Below are positions 38,697-46,707 of a DNA stretch of 64,000 nucleotides, in pieces (position 1 is the first letter of the stretch; each line of letters begins with the position of its first letter). A program made the translations under genes and the position numbers. The notes below the pieces were generated by a model, which did not search any database, was not told where the DNA came from, and saw only the letters and a program-made list of their open reading frames with translations. This stretch comes from Bdellovibrio bacteriovorus str. Tiberius (lineage in GTDB: Bacteria > Bdellovibrionota > Bdellovibrionia > Bdellovibrionales > Bdellovibrionaceae): positions 744,001 to 808,000 of the forward strand of contig NC_019567.1 in NCBI RefSeq assembly GCF_000317895.1. Direction: 5' to 3'.

Positions 38697-40100
38697 ATGA
38701 AGTCATTGGCTATGGCTTTGGTTCTTTTGTTTTCTGGGGCGGCACTGGCGGTGGATACAGAGGCTCGGGAATACACTGCTGCTCGTGAAGCTTATCGGCA
38801 GTGGTATCCGGCTGTTTCGATGGAAGGCATCATGAATGGGATGCGGCAGTTAGGGGTGCGCGACAACATTAATATGTTCAGTGCTCAGGCCGACTCCAAA
38901 TCACTTGGGTTTACTGCGAATCAGGACACTCCCTATGGAGCTGCGGTCTTGGATATTTCCAAAGGGCCCTTTGTTATTGAAATGCCGGCAGGTCCTTTTA
39001 TGGGGCTGGTAAATACGCATGATCAGTCCTGGGTTGTCGACATGGGGATTCCGGGACCGGATGCCGGAAAGGGAGGAAAATACCTTATCGTGCCTGACGG
39101 GTACAAAAGTGAAATTCCACAAGGTTACTATGTCGGTAAGTCGGCAACCAACAAGGTGTTTGTTGTTGCCCGTATTATCCCACAGGGAAATGACTTGAAC
39201 AAAGCTCAAGCGCTGCTATCAGGGATTAAGATCTATCCTTTGGCGACGGCCAAGAATCAGAAACCTCTGACTATGGTGGATATCTCGGGGCGAGATGGGG
39301 ATATGACTTCTCTGAAGTGGGAAAGTAATATTCAGTTCTGGGAAAAGCTGGCAAAAATAATCAATGAAGAGCCGGTCAACAGGAAGAAACAGGCGGCTTA
39401 TGATCAGTTGAAAGCGTTGGGTATTGAAAAAGGCAAGGCCTTTAAACCTAACGCCAGCCTGAGATCCACATTGGAGCGTGCGGCCCAGGACAGTCAAAAA
39501 GAGCTGTTGGCAAATTCCTATGCCACCACTGGCCGACCGGACAAAGTGAAGTGGTCTGATCGTAAATGGGAATGGCTGCTTTTAAACAGCAAGCCCGAGT
39601 GGGCGGCAGATCATGACATCGATACAGTGGCCAGGGACCGCTATTTTGCGCAGGCGATTGTGATGTCACCGGCCATGTTGCGACGGGATGCAACCGCGGG
39701 GTCCTTGTACTGGGGGGCCTTCAAAGACTCGAATAATAAAGCCCTTGATGGCGGAAAATCTTATAAGTTGACAGTGCCGCTGCCGGTGCCCGCCCGTTTG
39801 TTCTGGTCGGTGACTTTATATGATTCTGACACCCGCAGTTTGATTAGCAACGGATCCAAGAAATCTTCATTAAGATCATTGGTCGAGCTGGCGGATTTGA
39901 AAGGTGCAAAGTCCGTGGATCTTTTCTTTGGTCCTCGGGCCCCGGCGGGGAAAGACGCGCATTGGGTAAAAACCAATCCGGGAAAAACCTGGTTTGCTTA
40001 CTTCCGTATCTATGGGCCTGAAAAAGCCGCTTTTGATAACACGTGGAAGCCCGGGGATTTTGTGCAGATCCAGTCTGAATCCATGGCATTGAATCAGTAA
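38697..40100 (+). CDS. Exported DUF1254/DUF1214 protein
   Basis: A 467-residue exported protein (signal peptide MKSLAMALVLLFSGAALA). The N-terminal part (DTPYGAAVLDISKGPFVIEMPAG) matches DUF1254 and the C-terminal part (AFKDSNNKALDGGKSYKLTVP, FWSVTLYDSDTRSL) matches DUF1214. These paired domains are common in envelope proteins of unknown activity. AAGGAG precedes the ATG at 38697; an upstream in-frame start at 38664 is less likely. A terminator follows. Confidence 0.8.
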   Translation: MKSLAMALVLLFSGAALAVDTEAREYTAAREAYRQWYPAVSMEGIMNGMRQLGVRDNINMFSAQADSKSLGFTANQDTPYGAAVLDISKGPFVIEMPAGPFMGLVNTHDQSWVVDMGIPGPDAGKGGKYLIVPDGYKSEIPQGYYVGKSATNKVFVVARIIPQGNDLNKAQALLSGIKIYPLATAKNQKPLTMVDISGRDGDMTSLKWESNIQFWEKLAKIINEEPVNRKKQAAYDQLKALGIEKGKAFKPNASLRSTLERAAQDSQKELLANSYATTGRPDKVKWSDRKWEWLLLNSKPEWAADHDIDTVARDRYFAQAIVMSPAMLRRDATAGSLYWGAFKDSNNKALDGGKSYKLTVPLPVPARLFWSVTLYDSDTRSLISNGSKKSSLRSLVELADLKGAKSVDLFFGPRAPAGKDAHWVKTNPGKTWFAYFRIYGPEKAAFDNTWKPGDFVQIQSESMALNQ

Positions 40101-40111
40101 AAGACCGTTAA

Positions 40112-40240
40112 TTAATGAAAATAAAAAAGGGGTGTCTGCGGTGCCCCTTTTTTATTTTCTGAACTGCTGTCCGTGGCCTTTGCCACTGAAAATGCGATCA
40201 GAAGCATCATCGCAATGGAATAGATTAAATTAATTTTCAT
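40112..40240 (-). CDS. Possible 42-residue exported peptide
   Basis: A short reading frame with an excellent ribosome site (GGAGG, 6 bases before ATG at 40240). It encodes a signal-peptide-like start (MKINLIYSIAMMLLIAF then SVAKA) and a mature part of about 20 residues beginning TDSSSENKKGA. Its 3' end overlaps the terminator of the neighbouring gene. It is too short to judge by codon use, so it is a candidate only. Confidence 0.45.
   Translation of the reverse strand: MKINLIYSIAMMLLIAFSVAKATDSSSENKKGAPQTPLFYFH
40123..40155 (+). terminator. Terminator of the DUF1254 gene
   Basis: AAAAAAGGGG and CCCCTTTTTT flank an 11-base loop, with an AT-rich tail. Confidence 0.8.
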
Positions 40241-40330
40241 CTGAGACCTCCGCAGCCCTATTGAGCCACTCCTGCTGACGGGGTTTAATCATCGCGAGGT
40301 CCAGAGTGATGAAAAACATGTGCGGTGGTG

Positions 40331-41377
40331 CTACTTGGTTACAACTTCGGCGCTGCGCACTTGCTGGATGTATGTGATGATTTGCCCTTCAGCAGCAGCG
40401 CGAACGTCAGCTTGTTTTTTGGCTTTGGCGATTTGACCGTTCATCAGCACTTTCTGAATCGTATCGTCCACTTCGATGGCGTGGCCGGCGTCTTTCAGGA
40501 TTTTACGTGTATCCAGCACGGCTTTCAGATAGCGGGTCATTTCGTTGACCTCAACGTCGTTGTACTTGCTCAGATCCAAAGTCCACTTCATGCCCAACAG
40601 ACCCAGCTTCACTTTGTTCTTCAGGCCCTTGTCGATGTTGCTGGCTTTGGCGACCAGCATGGTCAGGATAAAGTTCTGTCGAGCCTGCAGGATCTGAATA
40701 AGTTTGCTTTCAAATGCCAGCAGGTCATAAGAAGACGCCTTCAGGTCGTTCAGGGAAATACGACCTGCATCCAGATCGGCTTTTTGTTTCAAAGCACGCT
40801 CGATCAAAGACAGCATGGACATGTGTTCGATCCCTTTCGGGTCGACACGGTTTTTTTGTTTGTCGTTCACTTCGTGCATGGTTGTCACCAACGCCAGGAA
40901 GTTCATGTCACGGTTGTCGTCAGAGGTTGGAGAAATAAAATCTTCTGTCGGTGCATATTCATGAATTTCACGAATGAATTCACGAGCGGCCGAAGACGCC
41001 AGTTCTTCACGGCGGTGATCGTTGTCCAGACCCTGCATGGACCACAGTTGGAACTCATAAGCCCAGAAGTACTTTACACCCAGGCTTAGCTTTTTCGCCA
41101 TTTCCTTGGATTCATTCAGCTGTTGAAGGAATTCTTTGCGTAAAAGAGCGGCGTTACCCTGCCTTAGGGCATCGTAAAGCTCGGCGGTTTTGTTATCCAA
41201 AGATTCTGATTTTTTATCCAGCTCGCCGGTTTTTTCTTCCATGCGCTTGGTGGTTTCGTTCATTTCCACCGTGGACTTGTGCATATCATCCAGATTTTTT
41301 TTCATTTCGCAGGCAGAAGTCAGGCTGCCAATACAGGCAAGCATCAGCAGGGTTTTCAAATGTGAATCGCGAAGCAT
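40331..41377 (-). CDS. Lipoprotein with coiled-coil N-terminal region
   Basis: A 348-residue lipoprotein (lipobox TSAC). Directly after the Cys comes a heptad-rich coiled coil (about 25-75; MHKSTVEMNETTKRMEEK) followed by a long helical region without known domain. It lies upstream of the peptide gene at 40112 on the same strand, with about 90 bases between them. No function can be assigned. Confidence 0.6.
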   Translation of the reverse strand: MLRDSHLKTLLMLACIGSLTSACEMKKNLDDMHKSTVEMNETTKRMEEKTGELDKKSESLDNKTAELYDALRQGNAALLRKEFLQQLNESKEMAKKLSLGVKYFWAYEFQLWSMQGLDNDHRREELASSAAREFIREIHEYAPTEDFISPTSDDNRDMNFLALVTTMHEVNDKQKNRVDPKGIEHMSMLSLIERALKQKADLDAGRISLNDLKASSYDLLAFESKLIQILQARQNFILTMLVAKASNIDKGLKNKVKLGLLGMKWTLDLSKYNDVEVNEMTRYLKAVLDTRKILKDAGHAIEVDDTIQKVLMNGQIAKAKKQADVRAAAEGQIITYIQQVRSAEVVTK

Positions 41378-41493
41378 AGTTCCTCCAGAACGGTCAGTAT
41401 TCGGAGGGGAAGAGCATAAAGGATGCCATCAAAACTAGAGCTTGGAATCTAATACCGAGATTTATACGGCTTTGTCTTGAAAGCCTGTAATGC

Positions 41494-41530
41494 AAGAACT
41501 GTCCTACTTTTTGACAGCAGGGCAGTTCTT
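41494..41530 (-). other. Hairpin after the sugar dehydrogenase fusion gene
   Basis: AAGAACTG and CAGTTCTT flank a 21-base loop, 10 bases past the stop codon. There is no T-run, so termination is uncertain. Confidence 0.3.
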
Positions 41531-41540
41531 ACAAAACGAG

Positions 41541-43652
41541 TTAGCGGGAAATGTAGTACACACCGTCTTCCGGTGCCGGGCAGGCTTGTTTGTACAGACG
41601 GCTGTGGGAAGGAACCATATAGATGCGGCTCCATTTATAGCCGTCAGCAGATATTACTGTCGCCGGGCGAGGGTCCAAGTACACGATGTCACCCTGGGCG
41701 ACTTGCCCGCAGACGGTCGCGCTGGTGGATGGTTTCGCTCGGACGTTGCGTTTATCCACCATCTTAAACTGACCGTAGCGGTTGTCGATATCCGTCGGAA
41801 GGGAATTCACCCAAGCGGCAATGATCTTGTTCACTCGCTCACCTTCAGCGGTGCCAAAGATCTGTTCTTTGTCGGCCGGAGGCATCGGCGTGTAGCCTTC
41901 CACCCGGGCGACACTGCCATACAGTTTGCTGCGCTCAAGGTTCCCCGGAAGGATCCATTCGTTTTTCACCAGGAAATCCAGATTGCTGAAACGGTCTTTG
42001 CCAAAATCCTGTGCCTGCATATTGCCATGACAGCCCAGACAGTGCTTTTGAATCAGCTCGGTTTGAACCTTGCGATAGCCTTCTTCCAGCCCAGGGCTTT
42101 CTTTGACTGCCGATCTCCAGGCCAGAAGCTGCACTTGCGGATCGTTGGCGGCAGCGGCGTTCTTGTCACAAGGCTCCTGGTGATTGGCGCCAGCAGATCT
42201 TGCCAGTCGCACGATGCTGCGGGTTTCACGGTCCTCGACAATCCACAGGGATCCATCGGAAGCTTCGGTGAAGGCCACCGGAGCCCCCTTAGGGCGAATG
42301 CCTTGGACAGCGTCCCACTTGGAAATGATTTCGGTGTAGGATCCATGACGGGCCATTCCGCCATGCGGAGTAAAGGCCTTGCGCGTGCTGCACGCACCTT
42401 TTTGATTGAATCCGAAAGTAGAGCCGGATTCTTTCGCCAGGGGCAGACCATTGCTGTCCACGTTGTAGGCGACCAGACGATGTCCAGTGGGTTGATAGCC
42501 GTGCCACGTAACCAACAACTTGTCGCCGAAAAGATCACCGAACATTTCACCCTTATAGTATGCCATGTGCAATGGGGCCACGTGAGGTGGCATCAGCAAC
42601 CACGGAGCCTGATAATCACCGATACCGGAAGGATTGGCTTGGGCACAGTCCACGGGTTTTTTAAACTGTTTGTGCAAAGGAAGGTTTTTATTTTCCGGGA
42701 ACAGCCATTCCGGCGAAGTTGCGTGGAAGTTGTAGCAATAGGGCCAGCCATAGTGGCGACCGACACCGTTATCCAGGTCCACGACGTTGATTTCTTCGTA
42801 AGGTTCTTCCAGTTCGGCAAAGTCGCGGCTGTTTTCACCCTGAATCAGGTAACCTTTGTCCGAAATTGCCATGGCCATCGAGTTGCGCAAACCCAGTGCG
42901 GTGATTTCATAGTTTTTGACTCCACCCGCGGGAAGGTTCTTCAGAAGCTGGGCTGGGATGCGATAGATGGCACCGTTGCCTTGAGCTTGGTCTTCCGGGC
43001 AGGATTTGTAGGCACCGGTTCCCTGAACCACGCAGTGGTCGCTGGGTGATCCGGAGTTGATGTAAAGGTCCCCGTTGCGTGGATCAAACACGAACTGCGA
43101 AAGCGGGTGCATGTAGCCCTCTTTGCGCGCCAGATTTCCGACGACCATCGTCCAATCCGTGACCTGATTGTTTTTCAAATGAAATTTCGAAATGCGCGTG
43201 CGTTCACCGATATAGTAAAAACCATCCGGTCCCAGTGCCAGTCCATGCGGGGTTTCCAAATTCAATTTCAAAGTTTTGATTTCATAGGGCGCCGAGCCCG
43301 AACGTGTCAGCAGGAACAGACGGCCGTTTTGAGGACTCCATCCGCCCATGTCGACCACCAAAAAATCCTGGGTGCCGGTAATCTGCAAGATGGTGCGGGG
43401 TTTGATAAAGCTTTTGTCGTTGCTGCGATCCACGGCGCGATCCCGTGGCATCACCATACCCAGGCAAGTGCCGGGCATTGTTTCCACTTGCAGGCGCGGA
43501 AAGCCGTCGCAGGAGGTGTCTAGCGGGTCGTAAAGATAGCCGCTTTTATCCAGCACCATGCGCGCCGCCGCTGTTTTGCGGTCGGCAGTTTTTTGCAAAG
43601 ACGTACACTGAACCAAGGAAAAAGCCAGAACCAGCCAGAATAAAACGCGCAT
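41541..43652 (-). CDS. Lipoprotein fusion: PQQ sugar dehydrogenase-like propeller, cytochrome c, SH3 domain
   Basis: A 703-residue lipoprotein (lipobox LVQC). The main part (about 60-520) resembles soluble PQQ-dependent glucose/sorbosone dehydrogenases: LETPHGLALGPDGFYYIGER, GRHYGWPYCYN and TEASDGSLWIVEDRE are typical blade segments. A cytochrome c domain follows with CLGCH near residue 542, and a bacterial SH3-like domain (NVRAKPSTSATVCGQV) near 635-690 ends the protein. It could oxidise a sugar and pass electrons to its own haem at the periplasmic face. The start is supported by the lipoprotein signal MRVLFWLVLAFSLVQC. Confidence 0.8.
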   Translation of the reverse strand: MRVLFWLVLAFSLVQCTSLQKTADRKTAAARMVLDKSGYLYDPLDTSCDGFPRLQVETMPGTCLGMVMPRDRAVDRSNDKSFIKPRTILQITGTQDFLVVDMGGWSPQNGRLFLLTRSGSAPYEIKTLKLNLETPHGLALGPDGFYYIGERTRISKFHLKNNQVTDWTMVVGNLARKEGYMHPLSQFVFDPRNGDLYINSGSPSDHCVVQGTGAYKSCPEDQAQGNGAIYRIPAQLLKNLPAGGVKNYEITALGLRNSMAMAISDKGYLIQGENSRDFAELEEPYEEINVVDLDNGVGRHYGWPYCYNFHATSPEWLFPENKNLPLHKQFKKPVDCAQANPSGIGDYQAPWLLMPPHVAPLHMAYYKGEMFGDLFGDKLLVTWHGYQPTGHRLVAYNVDSNGLPLAKESGSTFGFNQKGACSTRKAFTPHGGMARHGSYTEIISKWDAVQGIRPKGAPVAFTEASDGSLWIVEDRETRSIVRLARSAGANHQEPCDKNAAAANDPQVQLLAWRSAVKESPGLEEGYRKVQTELIQKHCLGCHGNMQAQDFGKDRFSNLDFLVKNEWILPGNLERSKLYGSVARVEGYTPMPPADKEQIFGTAEGERVNKIIAAWVNSLPTDIDNRYGQFKMVDKRNVRAKPSTSATVCGQVAQGDIVYLDPRPATVISADGYKWSRIYMVPSHSRLYKQACPAPEDGVYYISR

Positions 43653-43793
43653 GATATCCCCATGAAGAAGTCCTTATTCAATTATGGGGGCTTTTAAGCC
43701 CTTATCAAATGCAAATTTTCCATATTCATTCCTTTGTTGGGGTTGGTTTTCCCGATATGCCGGGGTCCGGTGTCATCATAATAGGGAGGCCTC

Positions 43794-44438
43794 ATGGATG
43801 GAGCCAAACTTCTTGTCAGTCTTGTTACCTTGTTGATTGTGAACCCGACCCTGGCCAGCACGGATCGCATGGAATGGGGCACGGGCAGTTCCAGTTTTAA
43901 AATGCCCAAGGTGAAGGACCGGGAAAAACTCAGTTTGCTGCTGCCATCTTTCGTGGTTCACGGAATCAAGCCTACGATGACAGCGTCCGTGGAAATGCCC
44001 CGTAAACTGGACGGCAATGGCGCCGCAGTGATCACGCCGGGGGTTGGGTTGGAATATCAAACAGCCAGCGGGGTCACCTTTCTGGCGGCTATGGTGAAGG
44101 ACTGTTATGACAACCTGGCCGGAACTTTTCAGATCGGGCGCAATTATGAGCTCAGCGACAGGGTCAGTGCAGGGTGGTCCATGGGAGTTTACGCTCGACA
44201 GACACCGATGGCCTGTGAAGAAACGACCTTCGGTCCCTATTCCTACCGGGAGTGCTATGAACTGGACAGCTACAAATGGAAATTCATGGGCAGTGTGAAC
44301 GGGCATTCGGTGGATGTGATCCCGATGCCGTTTGCCCACCTGACTGCGGCTTTGTATAAAAGCCGCGATATGCAGGTGGACTTGAAAATCATGAGCAATG
44401 TATTTTTGAACGAAGTGGGGATTGGCATCCCCTTCTAA
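43794..44438 (+). CDS. Small exported beta-barrel-like protein
   Basis: A 214-residue protein with a signal peptide ending near LASTD. The mature part alternates hydrophobic and polar residues with aromatic girdles (KWKFMGSVNG, HLTAALYKSR) and ends IGIPF, consistent with an 8-stranded outer-membrane barrel. It resembles lipid-modifying barrels in size only, so function is unknown. It is convergent with the dacB gene, with 3 bases between their ends. Confidence 0.55.
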   Translation: MDGAKLLVSLVTLLIVNPTLASTDRMEWGTGSSSFKMPKVKDREKLSLLLPSFVVHGIKPTMTASVEMPRKLDGNGAAVITPGVGLEYQTASGVTFLAAMVKDCYDNLAGTFQIGRNYELSDRVSAGWSMGVYARQTPMACEETTFGPYSYRECYELDSYKWKFMGSVNGHSVDVIPMPFAHLTAALYKSRDMQVDLKIMSNVFLNEVGIGIPF

Positions 44439-44441
44439 GGG

Positions 44442-45752
44442 CTACTTCTTGGAAAGGGTCACAACCGGGGCGTTGGCTTCTGTCAGGTAAGAGTTTTGAT
44501 CAAACGGCAGCGCCAGAATTTCAGTGTATTGAATTTCTTTCGGGCCGGAACGTTTGTTGATCAGCTGACTGATTTTATTTTTGATCATTTGTGTGGCCAC
44601 ACCACGGTCAGAACTGCTCTGATCCATATCTGTGTGCAAAAGAATCGCAAAATAGAATTCCCCCTCTTTGGTGGAAATAGAACCTGCCAATGTCTTGGCT
44701 TTGTTCACAGTTCCGGTCTTGGCGATCATGGCTCCTGCGGCGTTGCCCCCGAAATTATCCACGGTAGAGTCATTGTCTTTGTTAGCTACGGAAAGCACGT
44801 CGCTTAACTTGTAGCCCTTGGCTTCCAGGGATTTGTTCAGCGTGTACAGTGTTTTGATCATGGTTTCGCAAGTGGCTTCATTATAGATCGGCTTGGCGGT
44901 GGTGCCTTCGTTGTTGCCGGATCCGTTATGGAAGACGATCTGGTTCTGATCCGCTTTCAATGTCGCCGCGGCAAACGTGTTGAACGCGGCCGTGCCACCC
45001 AGATTCCAGTACAGATTGTCAGCGATATAGTTGTTGGACTGGTTATTCATGCGCTTCAGGATCGTGCGTAATGGAGCCGATTGCAGAACCACGCTGCCCG
45101 TGTATTTGTCTTTTTTGTAGCTGACCTTAGGCAGGAAGGAAATATTGCGCACTTCCAGTGCTGGCTTTTCCAGCATAAAGACTTTGGCTTTGGTGGCTTT
45201 TTCACGCAGCTTGCTGTACATCGAACGGTTGATAGCGGTGGAAAAAGACTCTTTCAGATTCTTGATCACGGCTTCGGCCTGCTGTTCAATGGTTTCATAA
45301 CGTGGAGTCACGCCGCCAATACGGGGGGACTCTTCCGCCAGCCAATCCAGCAGGAAGTTTTCGTCAAAGGTCAGGTTTTCAATCTTCGTGACCTTCATGC
45401 GGTTCAATTCAGAAATCAGGAAATAACTTAAGTTACGACCGAAGATAGGATCACGGCTGCCTTCAACATGCAGATCCATGGAGCCGTTGGCTGTCGGGGT
45501 CAGGTGCAAAACTGTTTTATGGCGATAGTCGACACCCAGTTTTTCAATCGCCCACAAAGTCGTGATCACCTTGGAAATAGAGGCCAACGGAAACTTCTTT
45601 TGCATGTCTCCTTCGCCTTCCACCTTGCCAGCGGCGGCGGCGGCTTTCATATGGCATACGGAATTGACATAAACCTTGGCAGAGGCCGAAGAGGCCATCA
45701 AAACAGGTGCAGCCAGGGCTGCCAGGATACCAAGTTTAAATGTTGAAGCCAT
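44442..45752 (-). CDS. dacB: D-alanyl-D-alanine carboxypeptidase/endopeptidase (DacB/PBP4 class)
   Basis: A 436-residue exported S13 peptidase. Catalytic motifs are SISK (58-61), SNN (239-241) and KTG (345-347). The gap between the first two is about 180 residues, while it is about 240 in E. coli PBP4, so an accessory domain appears shortened or missing. In Bdellovibrio, DacB enzymes of this kind round up prey cells by cutting prey wall cross-links; this gene may be such an enzyme, which cannot be decided from sequence alone. It is single and ends next to a convergent gene. Confidence 0.88.
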   Translation of the reverse strand: MASTFKLGILAALAAPVLMASSASAKVYVNSVCHMKAAAAAGKVEGEGDMQKKFPLASISKVITTLWAIEKLGVDYRHKTVLHLTPTANGSMDLHVEGSRDPIFGRNLSYFLISELNRMKVTKIENLTFDENFLLDWLAEESPRIGGVTPRYETIEQQAEAVIKNLKESFSTAINRSMYSKLREKATKAKVFMLEKPALEVRNISFLPKVSYKKDKYTGSVVLQSAPLRTILKRMNNQSNNYIADNLYWNLGGTAAFNTFAAATLKADQNQIVFHNGSGNNEGTTAKPIYNEATCETMIKTLYTLNKSLEAKGYKLSDVLSVANKDNDSTVDNFGGNAAGAMIAKTGTVNKAKTLAGSISTKEGEFYFAILLHTDMDQSSSDRGVATQMIKNKISQLINKRSGPKEIQYTEILALPFDQNSYLTEANAPVVTLSKK

Positions 45753-46022
45753 ACGTCCTCCTTTGCCGCGTTTTCGGCGACCGACTGGCAGAGTTCATGT
45801 TTCATGCCGGGGTCAATTTCAATGAGTCAGATCCGAGGGGCAGTTATAGGGCCTTTTACGTCTAAAGTGACGGAAATTGGCAGTCAATTTGTCAATTGCC
45901 ATAGCCGGAGATTGCGGCCCGGAAAGGGCAATTAAGTCTTCGTCATTCTGTTTTATTTTGGTTGTGATCAAGGGGCAAAGACTGACAATGATCGTCTCTT
46001 TAGACGCTTCCGGGGGAAGAGT

Positions 46023-46706
46023 ATGTTGGATTTTTCTGTTCTTAACTCATCATTTGCCAATCCGACGTGGATTTCAATCATCTATGCCTTTTTGCTCAGT
46101 TTCATTCTGGGGACGGCCTTGGCTGTGGCCTATGTGAAGACCTTTCGGGGACTGTCTTATTCGTTGAATTTCCTGCACGGCCTGGTTCTTTTGCCGATCG
46201 TTATTGCAATTGCGATGCAGGCCATTGGGGATAACGTTGCTCGCGGGATCGGAATGATCGGGGCCTTGTCCTTGCTCCGATTCCGCACGAACGTCAAAGA
46301 CCCCCGCGATATGTTCTTTATTTTTGCTTCCTTGGCTGTGGGTCTGGCTTCCGGGGTTCATGCCTATGGCATCGCCATTTTGGGAACGTTCTGTTTTATT
46401 CTGGCGCTGACTGTGCTGCAAAAATCCCCCTTCGCTGCGGGTCCGCAGTTCGATGGTCTGTTGCGTTTGAATTTGTCTCGGTCAGGGCAGGATCAGCGCG
46501 AAGTCGAAGGCGTGCTGGAAAAATCCTGCCGTCACTTTGCATTGGCCACGATCCGGGAAATGGGGCAGGGCGAGCGTCTGGATTATTCTTATCAGGTGCG
46601 TTTAAAGCCCCGTCAGACTTCCGCAGAGCTTGTTGAAGAGCTGGGGCGTATTTCTTCCGTGCGCGGCCTGAACTTTATGAATCAAGAATCCGTGATCGAG
46701 GTGTAA
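46023..46706 (+). CDS. DUF4956 membrane protein, partner of VTC polymerases
   Basis: A 227-residue protein with about four membrane segments (residues 15-130, e.g. IIYAFLLSFILGTALAVAYV) and a soluble C-terminal domain. The segment MIGALSLLRFRTNVKDPRDMFFIFASLAVG is the DUF4956 signature. DUF4956 genes sit beside VTC-domain polyphosphate polymerases in many bacteria, as here three genes downstream. The GGGGGAAG before the ATG is strong. First gene of the four-gene unit at 46.0-50.4 kb. Confidence 0.88.
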   Translation: MLDFSVLNSSFANPTWISIIYAFLLSFILGTALAVAYVKTFRGLSYSLNFLHGLVLLPIVIAIAMQAIGDNVARGIGMIGALSLLRFRTNVKDPRDMFFIFASLAVGLASGVHAYGIAILGTFCFILALTVLQKSPFAAGPQFDGLLRLNLSRSGQDQREVEGVLEKSCRHFALATIREMGQGERLDYSYQVRLKPRQTSAELVEELGRISSVRGLNFMNQESVIEV

Positions 46707-46707
46707 G

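Noticed and set aside
41490-43049. Long plus-strand open frame opposite the sugar dehydrogenase gene (519 codons)
   Set aside because: Antisense to a protein with recognisable propeller and haem motifs; no ribosome site or domain.
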